DNA from: Pseudomonas alcaligenes
GTDB lineage: Bacteria > Pseudomonadota > Gammaproteobacteria > Pseudomonadales > Pseudomonadaceae
DNA: 64,000 nt
Direction of reading: 5' to 3'
Assembly (NCBI RefSeq): GCF_014490745.1
Contig: NZ_LZEU01000001.1
Location: 4,739,501-4,803,500, forward strand
This document shows positions 8,147 to 15,787 of the stretch, piece by piece. Under the pieces are notes generated by a model. That model did no database searches. It worked only from the letters and a program-made list of their open reading frames with translations, and was not told the origin of the DNA. Each line of letters begins with the position of its first letter. Within the stretch, counting starts at the first letter, position 1. Position numbers and translations under genes: made by a program.

Positions 8147-9598
8147 TTACTCCATTATAACCCGCCCGCGGTCATAGCTAGACACACTCGGCACCCATAA
8201 CTTCTCGCCAGCGTGGTCGACGCTGAAACCATCGATCCCCTGGTAACTTTCTTTTTTATATACCAAAGTTTTTTGACTTGCCCTTCGGATATTGTGAAAG
8301 TACGCCAGTCCTTTAACAATCCACCTGGCCTCAAAATCACTGGCCTGCTGATCTTTTTCTTTAAGAAGTGCAACCAGCTCACGCTCAGCTTTGTCCTTCT
8401 TTGCTTTCGCCAGCCAATCATCGCTTGGACGCCATTTCAATTGAAGCTCATAGCTTTTATTTAGATGTCCAATAAACCCCGACAGGGCAGCGACATGCCC
8501 AGGCGAACCACGCCAGAATGATTCCAGCGCTTTCTGAGTGGGCAGCGCCCCTACCGCTAGGCGAGCGCTCTTGAGCAAGTTGGCGGCTGGACGCAATGCC
8601 AGCCGGATGGAGCGAAGATCCGTTTCACCACTTTCTCTGCGGGCACTTAGCGCTGTGAAGTACCCCATCAGCAGTTGCTGTGACCAGGGATCTTCGATTT
8701 CAGCCAAGATCGCATCAAGCCGCCGCTCCTCTGTGCGGGTCTCTCGATCTTCAGCGTTTACGCTGATTGCTCCTATCTCTGACAGCCATCGCATGGGAGT
8801 TTCGGCTCGGCGCAAACCAATGGCCGTATAGTGCTTGAGCATCTCGTCGTAGGACGGGATACCTCCCCATCGCTTCTCGATCGACCGAAAGAACCTGTAG
8901 AAACCATTGATCTTCATAGCAGCCTTGGATGGCCCGATTCTTTCGAAAACCCATTGCCCAAAGCGGCTAAAAAGCTGCTCGAACTGGTCCGAACTAAAGC
9001 CATGGAGATTGATCGCCAAACGCTTCTCGAAGGTCTTGGTCCAGCCGCAATCCTCACACTCACGTCCGCGCCCGGCCGGCATTCCCTTCCCGCACTTTTC
9101 ACAGGCTCGCGTCACTTCTTTGGTGCAAGCACGGCAGCGGGAAATCCCATCCTCCCCAGGAACGAGCACTCTATGCCGTCTACAGCTTGGGCATGTAGCA
9201 GCAGGAGTCGCACACTGAGGACATACACGCAAACCGGTCGTCGTGTTGCGAGCTAACCGCTGCGAGGGCTTCCGGCATACCTCACAGGGCTCAATCGCTC
9301 GAAAATGATGTGCGCACGTCTTGCACACAGGCCCGTACGCTGAACGCATACCGATCTTGTAGTCCGTCTTCCCACATCGGAAGCAGGCGACATTGCGTTC
9401 GCAGGCGCTGCAGCGCGCGGCTAGATCGAAGACAGGAAGCCGGCCAATGTTCCCGCAACCAGCGCACATGCGACGCTTGAAAAGTCGCGGGTAGCACGTG
9501 GCACAGTACTTCTTCCCCTCGTGAACCTTAGAAGCCTTGGCCATTGCTCGCCCGCAGGCCTCGCACCCTAACTTAAGGGGCGATTCATCCGCCGCCAT
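8147..9598 (-). CDS. tnsF: TnsF-like target selector (TniE): zinc ribbons plus degenerate tyrosine recombinase
   Basis: The 483-residue product has twelve CxxC motifs between residues 12 and 184, enough for six zinc ribbons in tandem. A helical region near residues 300-390 follows (IRLALRPAANLLKSA, then FWRGSPGHVAALSGFIGHL), which looks like the core-binding domain of a XerD-type recombinase. The remaining 90 residues are about half of a normal catalytic domain and do not contain a convincing R, HxxR, Y set; FHNIRRA at 434-440 is the only HxxR-like string. Published work shows that TnsF of Tn6022-like elements has an inactivated tyrosine recombinase domain and selects comM. The position as fifth gene of the core, overlapping tniQ by 14 bp, and the insertion in comM fit that role. 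Confidence 0.85.
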   Translation of the reverse strand: MAADESPLKLGCEACGRAMAKASKVHEGKKYCATCYPRLFKRRMCAGCGNIGRLPVFDLAARCSACERNVACFRCGKTDYKIGMRSAYGPVCKTCAHHFRAIEPCEVCRKPSQRLARNTTTGLRVCPQCATPAATCPSCRRHRVLVPGEDGISRCRACTKEVTRACEKCGKGMPAGRGRECEDCGWTKTFEKRLAINLHGFSSDQFEQLFSRFGQWVFERIGPSKAAMKINGFYRFFRSIEKRWGGIPSYDEMLKHYTAIGLRRAETPMRWLSEIGAISVNAEDRETRTEERRLDAILAEIEDPWSQQLLMGYFTALSARRESGETDLRSIRLALRPAANLLKSARLAVGALPTQKALESFWRGSPGHVAALSGFIGHLNKSYELQLKWRPSDDWLAKAKKDKAERELVALLKEKDQQASDFEARWIVKGLAYFHNIRRASQKTLVYKKESYQGIDGFSVDHAGEKLWVPSVSSYDRGRVIME

Positions 9599-10706
9599 TT
9601 CTACGCATCCTTCTTTGCAAACGCAGCCACATCCGTAATACCTCGCGTGGCTTGCGGGGATACTGATGATCCGGCTTATCTGTCCTGGCTCTTGTACGCT
9701 TTTTCAGCACCGACGCCATGCGAACTAGTATGTCGGGAGATCCTTTTGCTGGAATCGGCAAGACGGATGCCGGGAGCGAGGCGTTAGCCGCTAGATCCAT
9801 AAACCTCTCAGGGCCTGCGCGCATTATTGCCCATACACTCTCGATCAACCCAGCACGCTCAACCGGCCCTAAGTATTCGAGCTGCAATCCAGTGGCTATT
9901 GGCTGAAGGTTTGAGGGCTCAATTCCTATCGCCCGGAAGAAGCCCGCGGCTTCGGCAGAGCAATACCTCGCCGCCCCCTGCAAAAATCCAATCATGACGC
10001 GGGCTACAAACATCCACTCGGAGAAAGTCAGCTCAACCCGCCCAAAAGCTATGGTATGCCCTAAAGACCGGTCCACGTGCGCTTGGAAAGCTAGCGCTGA
10101 AGGTTTGGACGGGATCCGCTGGCATTCGCCAAGTGGCCATCTACACCGGTGGCAACGACAAATGCTGGCCCCTGGAAGTAGGAGCCCTGGCTGGAGCGGC
10201 GCAAAACAGTGGGGGCATCGATCAATCAACTGAACCTGATGTTTTGCGCAGGCTGTATGCCAGGCAAGGCGCCCTTGGATCAGGTAGTGAGGCGTTGGAT
10301 CAGCAATACATTCCGGACAGCACTGAAGCCCTCCTGCGTGCGATCTGTTACGGCAGCCTAGGGCCAGAATCCAAGGCCAAGTTCCAATAGGCAGCGTTTC
10401 AGAGGCAAGCCGTAGAGATCGAGCCGCAGGAGCAAGAGTCGCTGCAGCTACTTGGGACACAGAGAGATCAGTGATTTCGGCAAGAGCTATAAGCCGCTGA
10501 TGATCCAATCCCCTATCGAGATCCCTTGTCCAAGCACGAACTCGCGGCCATACGGCATAAGTCAGCGAAGATATCGGGCACCCGTGGGCCAATGCCGTTC
10601 TCACCAGCCACGATGAAAGCAGCTCGTCAGCCAGCAGCGGAGGAGTTAGCGGCCAACGGGGCGCTAGACCACGCGCTCCCGAATGCCACGAGTAGGGCGC
10701 ACCCAC
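9585..10706 (-). CDS. tniQ: TniQ/TnsD-family transposition protein
   Basis: TniQ proteins link the target selector to the TnsC ATPase. The N-terminus has the family pattern WPLTPPLLADELLSSWLVRTA, followed by the zinc-binding part CCPECIADPTPHYLIQGRLAWHTAC, then CAKH, CPHC and CRCHRCRWPLGEC. At about 373 residues it is a short TniQ, lacking the long DNA-reading C-terminus of Tn7 TnsD, as expected if another protein reads the target. The start is uncertain: GTG at 10706 (GAGAG upstream, 43-nt overlap with tnsC) is given. A GTG at 10772 would extend the overlap to 109 nt and add residues unlike the family. Confidence 0.88.
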   Translation of the reverse strand: MGAPYSWHSGARGLAPRWPLTPPLLADELLSSWLVRTALAHGCPISSLTYAVWPRVRAWTRDLDRGLDHQRLIALAEITDLSVSQVAAATLAPAARSLRLASETLPIGTWPWILALGCRNRSHAGGLQCCPECIADPTPHYLIQGRLAWHTACAKHQVQLIDRCPHCFAPLQPGLLLPGASICRCHRCRWPLGECQRIPSKPSALAFQAHVDRSLGHTIAFGRVELTFSEWMFVARVMIGFLQGAARYCSAEAAGFFRAIGIEPSNLQPIATGLQLEYLGPVERAGLIESVWAIMRAGPERFMDLAANASLPASVLPIPAKGSPDILVRMASVLKKRTRARTDKPDHQYPRKPREVLRMWLRLQRRMRRNGGG

Positions 10707-11554
10707 GATTTGCTCTCGATAAGCTTTCGGTCGATGCACTCCTTGCCAGAGGTGATCGCTTCCTTTGCGCACTCGATAAGCAGGCTATGAAGGTCACCAG
10801 TGTTCCCGTTACATATCGAGTGAATTAACTGTGCAAGCTCCGGCTTGTACAGCTCCGATGGCTGCTTCAACGGTAACACCGCTTCAAACGCCTTCAGCAT
10901 CCTCTGAAAGTCAGCATTCAGCTTCCATGTGGCCAGCTTAACTACATCGAATCGGCTCGCATGCTGAGGATCTAGATGAAGAATCTGCACCGCATCTGGC
11001 GTACCGACGCCAACGATAGGGATCACCAATTCGTTGCACAGCTTCTTGAGCGCGTTCATGACCTCACGCTGCTTGATAGCGGATCCCGTCAACATAGAGT
11101 GGATCTCGTCAATGATCAGCATGCGGACCTTCAGTTCGCGCAGCGAATGAATGACCTGATACCGCAACGTCAATTTCGAGTCCGTTGTTCGATAAGGCAT
11201 CCATAAGGTTTCAAGTATCGCGACGTAGAGATCCTTCTCATCTGCAGAAGGAGGTGCTTCAGCAAGAATCACCGGCCGGACAGGTTCCGAGTTCTCATCC
11301 ACGTAACCTTCATGGGTTTTGAGGAACTGCCGAACAATTGTGGTCTTACCATTGTTCGGCTCGCCCACGATTAGAAGATTTGGCATCCTCGGTCGCTTCG
11401 GCGCTTCCAATAGGCTCTCAAGCGTGTCGAGGATACTGTGAGCTGCCTGATACCCAATCCATCGGGGCTCCCCCATGAAGCGAATCCGCTCACGATCTGA
11501 CAGCTGTAAAACAGGTCTAAAGTCTGCGAGAAGGTGGGAGAAGTCACTGCTCAT
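10664..11554 (-). CDS. tnsC: TnsC/TniB-family AAA+ ATPase
   Basis: This 296-residue ATPase regulates when and where the TnsA-TnsB transposase acts, forming filaments on target DNA. Walker A is GEPNNGKT at residues 64-71 and Walker B is MLIIDEIH at about 145-152, with a sensor-like IVGVGTPDA later. The start ATG overlaps the tnsB stop by ATGA (11551-11554), showing translational coupling, and the 3' end overlaps tniQ. Length suits TniB-type proteins and is much shorter than Tn7 TnsC (555 residues), as in other Tn6022-like elements. Confidence 0.93.
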   Translation of the reverse strand: MSSDFSHLLADFRPVLQLSDRERIRFMGEPRWIGYQAAHSILDTLESLLEAPKRPRMPNLLIVGEPNNGKTTIVRQFLKTHEGYVDENSEPVRPVILAEAPPSADEKDLYVAILETLWMPYRTTDSKLTLRYQVIHSLRELKVRMLIIDEIHSMLTGSAIKQREVMNALKKLCNELVIPIVGVGTPDAVQILHLDPQHASRFDVVKLATWKLNADFQRMLKAFEAVLPLKQPSELYKPELAQLIHSICNGNTGDLHSLLIECAKEAITSGKECIDRKLIESKSWVRPTRGIRERVV

Positions 11555-13473
11555 TTGATATCTCCGATCAGATCAACATCATCAAGCAGTAGTCCATCGG
11601 TGGAGAGCATTTCCTCGACAGGCTTAGGTGGCGATTTTTTGGGGACAGCTGGGGTCGCGTTCTCGCGGTGAACACGGTGGCGCTGCGCCTCTCGGCGAGC
11701 TTTCTTCGTCTTGCCAGATGCAAGTTCTACCAGCTCTCGATTCTCAATGATCAGCCTGGCAATCAGCGCATCGTCGATGTGCTTACGCCCTTCCTCAGTT
11801 GCCTTGCGCTTAGCGGCCTTGTACTCCCAAACAGTGGCAGCTGGGAATGCCTGGTTGGCGACCGGCACGCGGAAGTACTGCTTCAGCACAGGGTCATAGA
11901 ACCAGACGACGCTGATGTCTCTGGGGTCCCGCCGGAAAACAAACTTCCTCGCTAACCCAGTCCCTGGATCCTTCGTATTGATCCAATGACGAAGAGCCTC
12001 GGAGTAGTAGAACACGTCGATCTGCACGCCATACGGCTGAATGGTCCGCGTGAAGGACGGCATGAAGTCAAGCTGGACGGTTAGCGGATCTGAAGGTCTA
12101 GCAGGAATACCCACCAGGGGATCTAGTTCGCGATTTCCAAAGAACCCGATCTGCCACTTGCGAGCAGGGCTCATGTAGATCGCAGAGTGAGGCTCCTGGT
12201 GGTACCGAAGAATTGATCGGACCAGCCATTTTTCAAAATCGTCCATCGTCAGTGCGGCGTTCTTCTCCGAGTTATAGCCGTCACGAGCGAAAGTATTACT
12301 GAAGGTCGTGCCCGGAAGCTCGTGCACCATGCGCATGAACGATCCAATCAAGCGCTCAATGTGGCCACCGTATTTGGGAACCTTCACAGGCCTGAATATG
12401 TTCTCGATGTTGTAGTTCGAGCAGGACCGGCGAATGTTTTCAGCACGGAAATCCGGTCCGTTGTCGGAATGAACGATTCGCGGGAAACCCCAAACAGGCC
12501 ATTCACCATCGATGTGGTGCAGATGCAACCAGTTCTCCTTCGGCAGCACCGAATGAGCGATGCACATGGCGACGGAAATCTCGGATGGCTCTTCTAGAGA
12601 CAGGTAGTAGCCGACAATCATCCGCGAATGGACATCAATGGCTAGGGTTAACCAGAGCCGCCCAATAGGCATGCGGTGTTGGTCGTCGACGATGATCAGG
12701 TCAACGGGCGTATGGTCGATCTGCACGACCTCAAGTGGGTAATCCGCTCCGGGGAATTTTCCGACTGAAGGGGTATGTCTGTTTTTCGCTTTGTCGGCGT
12801 ATCCACGCTTTCGCAAGGAATGCTTTTCGGGGATGCGCTTGATCCGCGCGCGGACGGCCGAAGCTCCCGGTGGCGTGATACCTAAGGCCTTTGCACGTCG
12901 TTCTACTTCCGCGATCGCAGACTGAATGGTTGGCCGCTGCAGATTCAGATAATGCTGGTCGATGACTTCGTTGATGAGCTTCTCAGCCTCAATCGTCAGA
13001 CGGCTACTTCCTGCCTTCCATCCGCGCCTTCTCGGAATCAGCGCGAGCACCTCGTTCCAGTTTCGATATCGTTCCAACCAACGGTAAAGAGTGGCGGTAT
13101 CGACGCCAACTTCCTTTGCCCGCTTCTCAACGCTGTCTTTGGGAGTCACTGCGTTGTTGATGAAAGGCTGGATTGCTGAGAAGCGCTGTTGAGCCACAGC
13201 CCACTCGGCTGAGCTGATCGTCGCAATGTCATAGTTCGCATAGAGACCATCGACTTTCTCTTGCTCAACAGCGCTCAGCTCAGAGACTCGCAGCGCCGCG
13301 CTCCTTCCCGATTCCACCTCCACACCAATGACGTTCTGGAAGTCCAAAATCTGGACGATGCGGAAAATCTGCTGTTCGCGGCGTACTACCGCGCCGACTT
13401 CGATGGCCACCCGCGCTCTGGTTGGCTCGAACGGCAGCAGATGCTCTTCAACGTCGACTTCATAAAGATTCAT
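11551..13473 (-). CDS. tnsB: TnsB/TniA DDE transposase
   Basis: TnsB binds the transposon ends and makes the 3' cuts and joins. The start at 13473 (MNLYEVDVEEHLLPFE) overlaps the tnsA stop by ATGA and gives 640 residues; an ATG at 13488 would add five. After an N-terminal helix-turn-helix region (around residue 120, GVDTATLYRWLERYRNW) comes an rve/DDE core with D253 (VVQIDHTP), D337 (IVHSDNGPDF) and E373 (KYGGHIERLIG); the D337-E373 spacing of 35 is canonical. A Mu-type beta-barrel region follows, then a basic tail that should contact TnsA and TnsC. All catalytic residues are present. Confidence 0.95.
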   Translation of the reverse strand: MNLYEVDVEEHLLPFEPTRARVAIEVGAVVRREQQIFRIVQILDFQNVIGVEVESGRSAALRVSELSAVEQEKVDGLYANYDIATISSAEWAVAQQRFSAIQPFINNAVTPKDSVEKRAKEVGVDTATLYRWLERYRNWNEVLALIPRRRGWKAGSSRLTIEAEKLINEVIDQHYLNLQRPTIQSAIAEVERRAKALGITPPGASAVRARIKRIPEKHSLRKRGYADKAKNRHTPSVGKFPGADYPLEVVQIDHTPVDLIIVDDQHRMPIGRLWLTLAIDVHSRMIVGYYLSLEEPSEISVAMCIAHSVLPKENWLHLHHIDGEWPVWGFPRIVHSDNGPDFRAENIRRSCSNYNIENIFRPVKVPKYGGHIERLIGSFMRMVHELPGTTFSNTFARDGYNSEKNAALTMDDFEKWLVRSILRYHQEPHSAIYMSPARKWQIGFFGNRELDPLVGIPARPSDPLTVQLDFMPSFTRTIQPYGVQIDVFYYSEALRHWINTKDPGTGLARKFVFRRDPRDISVVWFYDPVLKQYFRVPVANQAFPAATVWEYKAAKRKATEEGRKHIDDALIARLIIENRELVELASGKTKKARREAQRHRVHRENATPAVPKKSPPKPVEEMLSTDGLLLDDVDLIGDIK

Positions 13474-14156
13474 GGTGCGATCACCCAAACCTCAAGATAC
13501 TCGTCCAAGGGTTCGTTGATGTCGCACTCGATCTTTCTGGTCGCAATGAGGTGCCATAGCAAGGCAACGCCTCTCCCGCGATAGATCCCCCTGAAGTGCC
13601 GAGCTAGCAGGTAGTGCACTGGCGCAATCTCCATTTCACTCAGCGTTTTCAACACCATATCGATGTCTTCCTGATCGAAAGCCATCCGCTCGAACCGCTC
13701 CAGGAACACGATGTTCTCCAACCCCAAGCCTCGAATACGAGACTCGTCGTAGATGCTGAAGGTCCATCCCTCTTGAATCGCATAGCGACGTGCAGCCTTC
13801 CATTTCCCCGACCATTTCCGCCAATGCTCGCGCCACTCATACGCCGGCTTGACCTCCACCAGCATTGGCTTGATGTAGTCCCGATAGTCGGCGTCGCCTT
13901 GGTCGAAATAAACCAAGTAGTCGGGCGTATAGGTCTGCGGGCGACCTAGCGAGTCAACGAACCCAACTGCGATCGGCTGAGCGACCACCGACTGGACGCG
14001 GTAGTTGAACTTCATCCTTTTGAGGAAATCGCGCTCAAGCAGAGACTCAAAAGGAATTCCTCCCACGTCCCGGAACGGCAGAAAACCCGACACGCTACGT
14101 CGGGTGGGTTTGATACGTCTTATCTGCTTAGGCTGGTCGCAGCTATTAACGCTCAT
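13470..14156 (-). CDS. tnsA: TnsA endonuclease
   Basis: TnsA is a restriction-like nuclease that makes the 5' cuts at the transposon ends, giving true cut-and-paste movement. Residues E37 or E41 (PFESLLERDF), D79 (YTPDYLVYF) and E101-V-K103 (MLVEVKPAYEW) match the catalytic E, D, K pattern, and the C-terminal half has the winged-helix TnsC-binding type (IREGRG-like region, ARHFRGIYRGRG). An upstream ATG at 14195 is open but lies inside a TnsB-like site, so the ATG at 14156 (228 residues, MSVNSCDQ) is preferred. It is the first gene of the tnsA-B-C-tniQ-F operon. Confidence 0.92.
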   Translation of the reverse strand: MSVNSCDQPKQIRRIKPTRRSVSGFLPFRDVGGIPFESLLERDFLKRMKFNYRVQSVVAQPIAVGFVDSLGRPQTYTPDYLVYFDQGDADYRDYIKPMLVEVKPAYEWREHWRKWSGKWKAARRYAIQEGWTFSIYDESRIRGLGLENIVFLERFERMAFDQEDIDMVLKTLSEMEIAPVHYLLARHFRGIYRGRGVALLWHLIATRKIECDINEPLDEYLEVWVIAP

Positions 14157-14169
14157 CTTTAGCTCTGTC

Positions 14170-14183
14170 GCACCTATTTGCGA
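14170..14183 (+). repeat. Putative TnsB-binding site 3 (inner)
   Basis: GCACCTATTTGCGA fits the pattern GCAyCyATTTssrA shared with 14192-14205 and 14247-14260. It starts exactly 22 bp before the middle site, the spacing of adjacent TnsB sites in Tn7. Confidence 0.65.
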
Positions 14184-14191
14184 GGATATTC

Positions 14192-14205
14192 GCATCCATT
14201 TCCAA
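14192..14205 (+). repeat. Putative TnsB-binding site 2 (middle)
   Basis: GCATCCATTTCCAA differs from the outer site at two positions. It covers the upstream alternative ATG of tnsA at 14195. Confidence 0.65.
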
Positions 14206-14246
14206 TGACCATAACAGCGCTTCTAGGCCTCTAGCCTAGCTGCTTT

Positions 14247-14268
14247 GCATCTATTTCGAAAGCCGACA
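14247..14268 (+). repeat. Transposon end with outermost putative TnsB-binding site
   Basis: GCATCTATTTCGAA (14247-14260) is followed by AGCCGACA; read inward the end starts TGTCGGCTTTCGAAATAG. The terminal TGT and the site beginning eight bases inside are normal for Tn7-like ends. The next bases, GTGGC, belong to comM. Confidence 0.7.
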
Positions 14269-14921
14269 GTGGCAGCCGCCCGCAACCCGGGGAGATCACC
14301 CTGGCCCACCAGGGCGTGCTGTTTCTCGACGAGCTGCCGGAGTTCGACCGGAAGGTGCTGGAGGTGCTGCGCGAGCCGCTGGAGAGCGGCCAGATCGTGA
14401 TTGCCCGGGCCCGCGACAAGGTGCGCTTCCCGGCGCGCTTCCAGCTGGTGGCGGCGATGAACCCCTGCCCCTGCGGCTACCTCGGCGATCCCGGCGGGCG
14501 CTGCCGCTGCACCCCGGAACAGATCCAGCGCTACCGCGGCAAGCTGTCCGGGCCGCTGCTTGACCGCATCGACCTGCACCTGACCGTGGCCCGCGAAAGC
14601 ACTGCCCTCGGCCCCGGCCCGGCGCCCGGCCCGGGCAGCGCCGAGGTGGCGCAGCAGGTGGCCGCCGCGCGCCAGCGGCAGATGCAGCGGCAGGGCTGTG
14701 CCAATGCCTTTCTCGAGCTGAGCGGCCTGCACCAGCATTGTGCGCTGGCCCTCGTGGATCGCCAGTGGCTGGAACAGGCCTGCGAGCGCCTCGGTCTGTC
14801 GCTGCGCGCCGCCCACCGCCTGCTCAAGGTGGCGCGCACCCTGGCCGACCTGGAAGGCGTAACGCAGATTGCCCGGGCGCACCTGGCCGAGGCCCTGCAA
14901 TACCGCCCGGCGTCGGCCTGA
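14269..14921 (+). pseudogene. comM: 3' part of comM, interrupted by the transposon
   Basis: ComM (YifB) is a hexameric AAA+ helicase with a Mg-chelatase fold that extends branch migration during natural transformation. The frame is GGC-AGC-CGC onward (GSRPQPGEITLAHQGVL), then the Walker B region LFLDELPEFDRKVLEVL, the arginine-finger and sensor region, and MNPCPCGYLGDP with CRC, ending ALQYRPASA. Intact ComM is about 500 residues; about 217 remain. The lost part includes the N-terminal Lon-like domain and Walker A, so this fragment cannot be active unless the element excises precisely. A short GTG-initiated frame from 14316 would also lack Walker A. Confidence 0.93.
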
Positions 14922-14928
14922 AACGAAA

Positions 14929-14951
14929 AAGCCCGGCAACGGCCGGGCTTG
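14929..14951. terminator. Hairpin terminator between comM and the spuA-like gene
   Basis: GCCCGGC-AAC-GGCCGGGC is preceded by AAAAA and followed by TTGTT. It lies between the convergent ends of comM and the spuA-like gene and can serve both. Confidence 0.85.
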
Positions 14952-14980
14952 TTCATTGCGGCTGGATCAGCCGGCGCGCA

Positions 14981-15787
14981 TCAGCTGGCCAGATCGTAAA
15001 CCGGGCCGGCCTGACGCTGACGGCAGGCTTCGCCGAAGGCCTGGAACATCTTCACCGAGTCCGGGTTCTGCGCGGCTTGCCACTCCGGATGCCACTGCAC
15101 GGCGAACAGGAACGGCGACAGGCTCGGCGCATGGAAGGCCTCGACCAGGCCGTCTTCGGCACGGGCCAGCACTTCCAGGCCCTTGCCCAGGGTCTTGATG
15201 CCCTGGCCATGCAGCGAGTTGACGCCGATTTCTTCGCTCTGCATCAGCTTGGCCAGCCAGGAGTTCGGCTGCAGGCGCACCTTGTGTGCCTCGGCGTACT
15301 GCACGGCGACCGGGTCTTCGGTGTTTTCCCGATGGTCGTTGAAGCCCGGCTCGGCATACACCTTCTGGTACATGTCGCCACCGAGGGCCACGTTGATTTC
15401 CTGCATGCCACGGCAGATGCCGAAGATCGGCAGGCCACGGGCGATGGCGGCCTTGATCAGCGGCAGGTCGAACAGGTCGCGGTCGCGATCCTGGCCTTTC
15501 TCGGGAGTCAGGTTTTCCTGGCCGTAGAGCACCGGATCGATGTTCGAGCCGGCGCCGGTCAGGTACACGCCGTCAGCCATGTCGAGGTATTGCTCGAGGT
15601 CTTCGGTACCGCAGCAGGTGGGCACCAATACCGGTACACAGCCGGCGATCTCCACCAGCGGCTTGATGTATTTGTGGGTCATCACCTGGTAGTCGTGGCC
15701 CTTGCGCTCTTGGGCGCCCATGGACATCAGCACGACGGGTTTGCGTTTGGCAGAAGAAGTGTTCTTGGCACTGTTGTTGTTGGACAT
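14981..15787 (-). CDS. spuA: Gamma-glutamyl-gamma-aminobutyrate hydrolase family protein (PuuD/SpuA-like)
   Basis: This 268-residue class I glutamine-amidotransferase-like hydrolase should release GABA (or a related amine acid) from its gamma-glutamyl form in the glutamylated putrescine route, in the cytoplasm. The nucleophile is C125 in FGICRGMQE, and the HPE of the triad is at 233-235 (VQWHPEWQ). An N-terminal tail of about 15 serine and lysine-rich residues precedes PVVLMSMGAQERKGHDYQ. Other genes of the same pathway (pauR, a puuB-like oxidase, pauC) lie within 17 kb, which supports the role. In PAO1 spuA is at a different locus, so the symbol marks function rather than position. Upstream is a TCAAACAT motif shared with pauC. 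Confidence 0.85.
   Translation of the reverse strand: MSNNNSAKNTSSAKRKPVVLMSMGAQERKGHDYQVMTHKYIKPLVEIAGCVPVLVPTCCGTEDLEQYLDMADGVYLTGAGSNIDPVLYGQENLTPEKGQDRDRDLFDLPLIKAAIARGLPIFGICRGMQEINVALGGDMYQKVYAEPGFNDHRENTEDPVAVQYAEAHKVRLQPNSWLAKLMQSEEIGVNSLHGQGIKTLGKGLEVLARAEDGLVEAFHAPSLSPFLFAVQWHPEWQAAQNPDSVKMFQAFGEACRQRQAGPVYDLAS

Larger units (their letters stand above)
1..14268. mobile_element. Tn7-like (Tn6022-type) transposon in comM, right part only
   Basis: The stretch is accessory DNA of lower GC than the chromosome to its right. It contains the five-gene core tnsA-tnsB-tnsC-tniQ-tnsF on the minus strand, starting beside the comM remnant, and cargo further left. The outer end is placed at the ACA of 14266-14268, which gives the TGT-start typical of Tn7-like ends when read inward. 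The comM reading frame becomes recognisable immediately after, from GTGGC (14269-14273), which is the likely 5-bp target duplication. The other end and the 5' half of comM are not in the window. Known biology: Tn6022-like elements insert into comM using TnsF. No Cas genes are present, so this is not a CRISPR-guided element. The exact end base is inferred and could be off by a few bases. Confidence 0.85.

Noticed and set aside
8147..9598. Active tyrosine recombinase
   Set aside because: The C-terminal part is about half the normal catalytic length, and FHNIRRA alone is not enough to propose a catalytic site.
1..14268. CRISPR-associated transposon
   Set aside because: No cas genes and no repeat-spacer array are visible; TnsF explains the comM site.
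14316..14921. comM fragment as an intact short gene
   Set aside because: The GTG at 14316 is an internal codon of the Walker B region; the comM frame continues upstream to the transposon junction.
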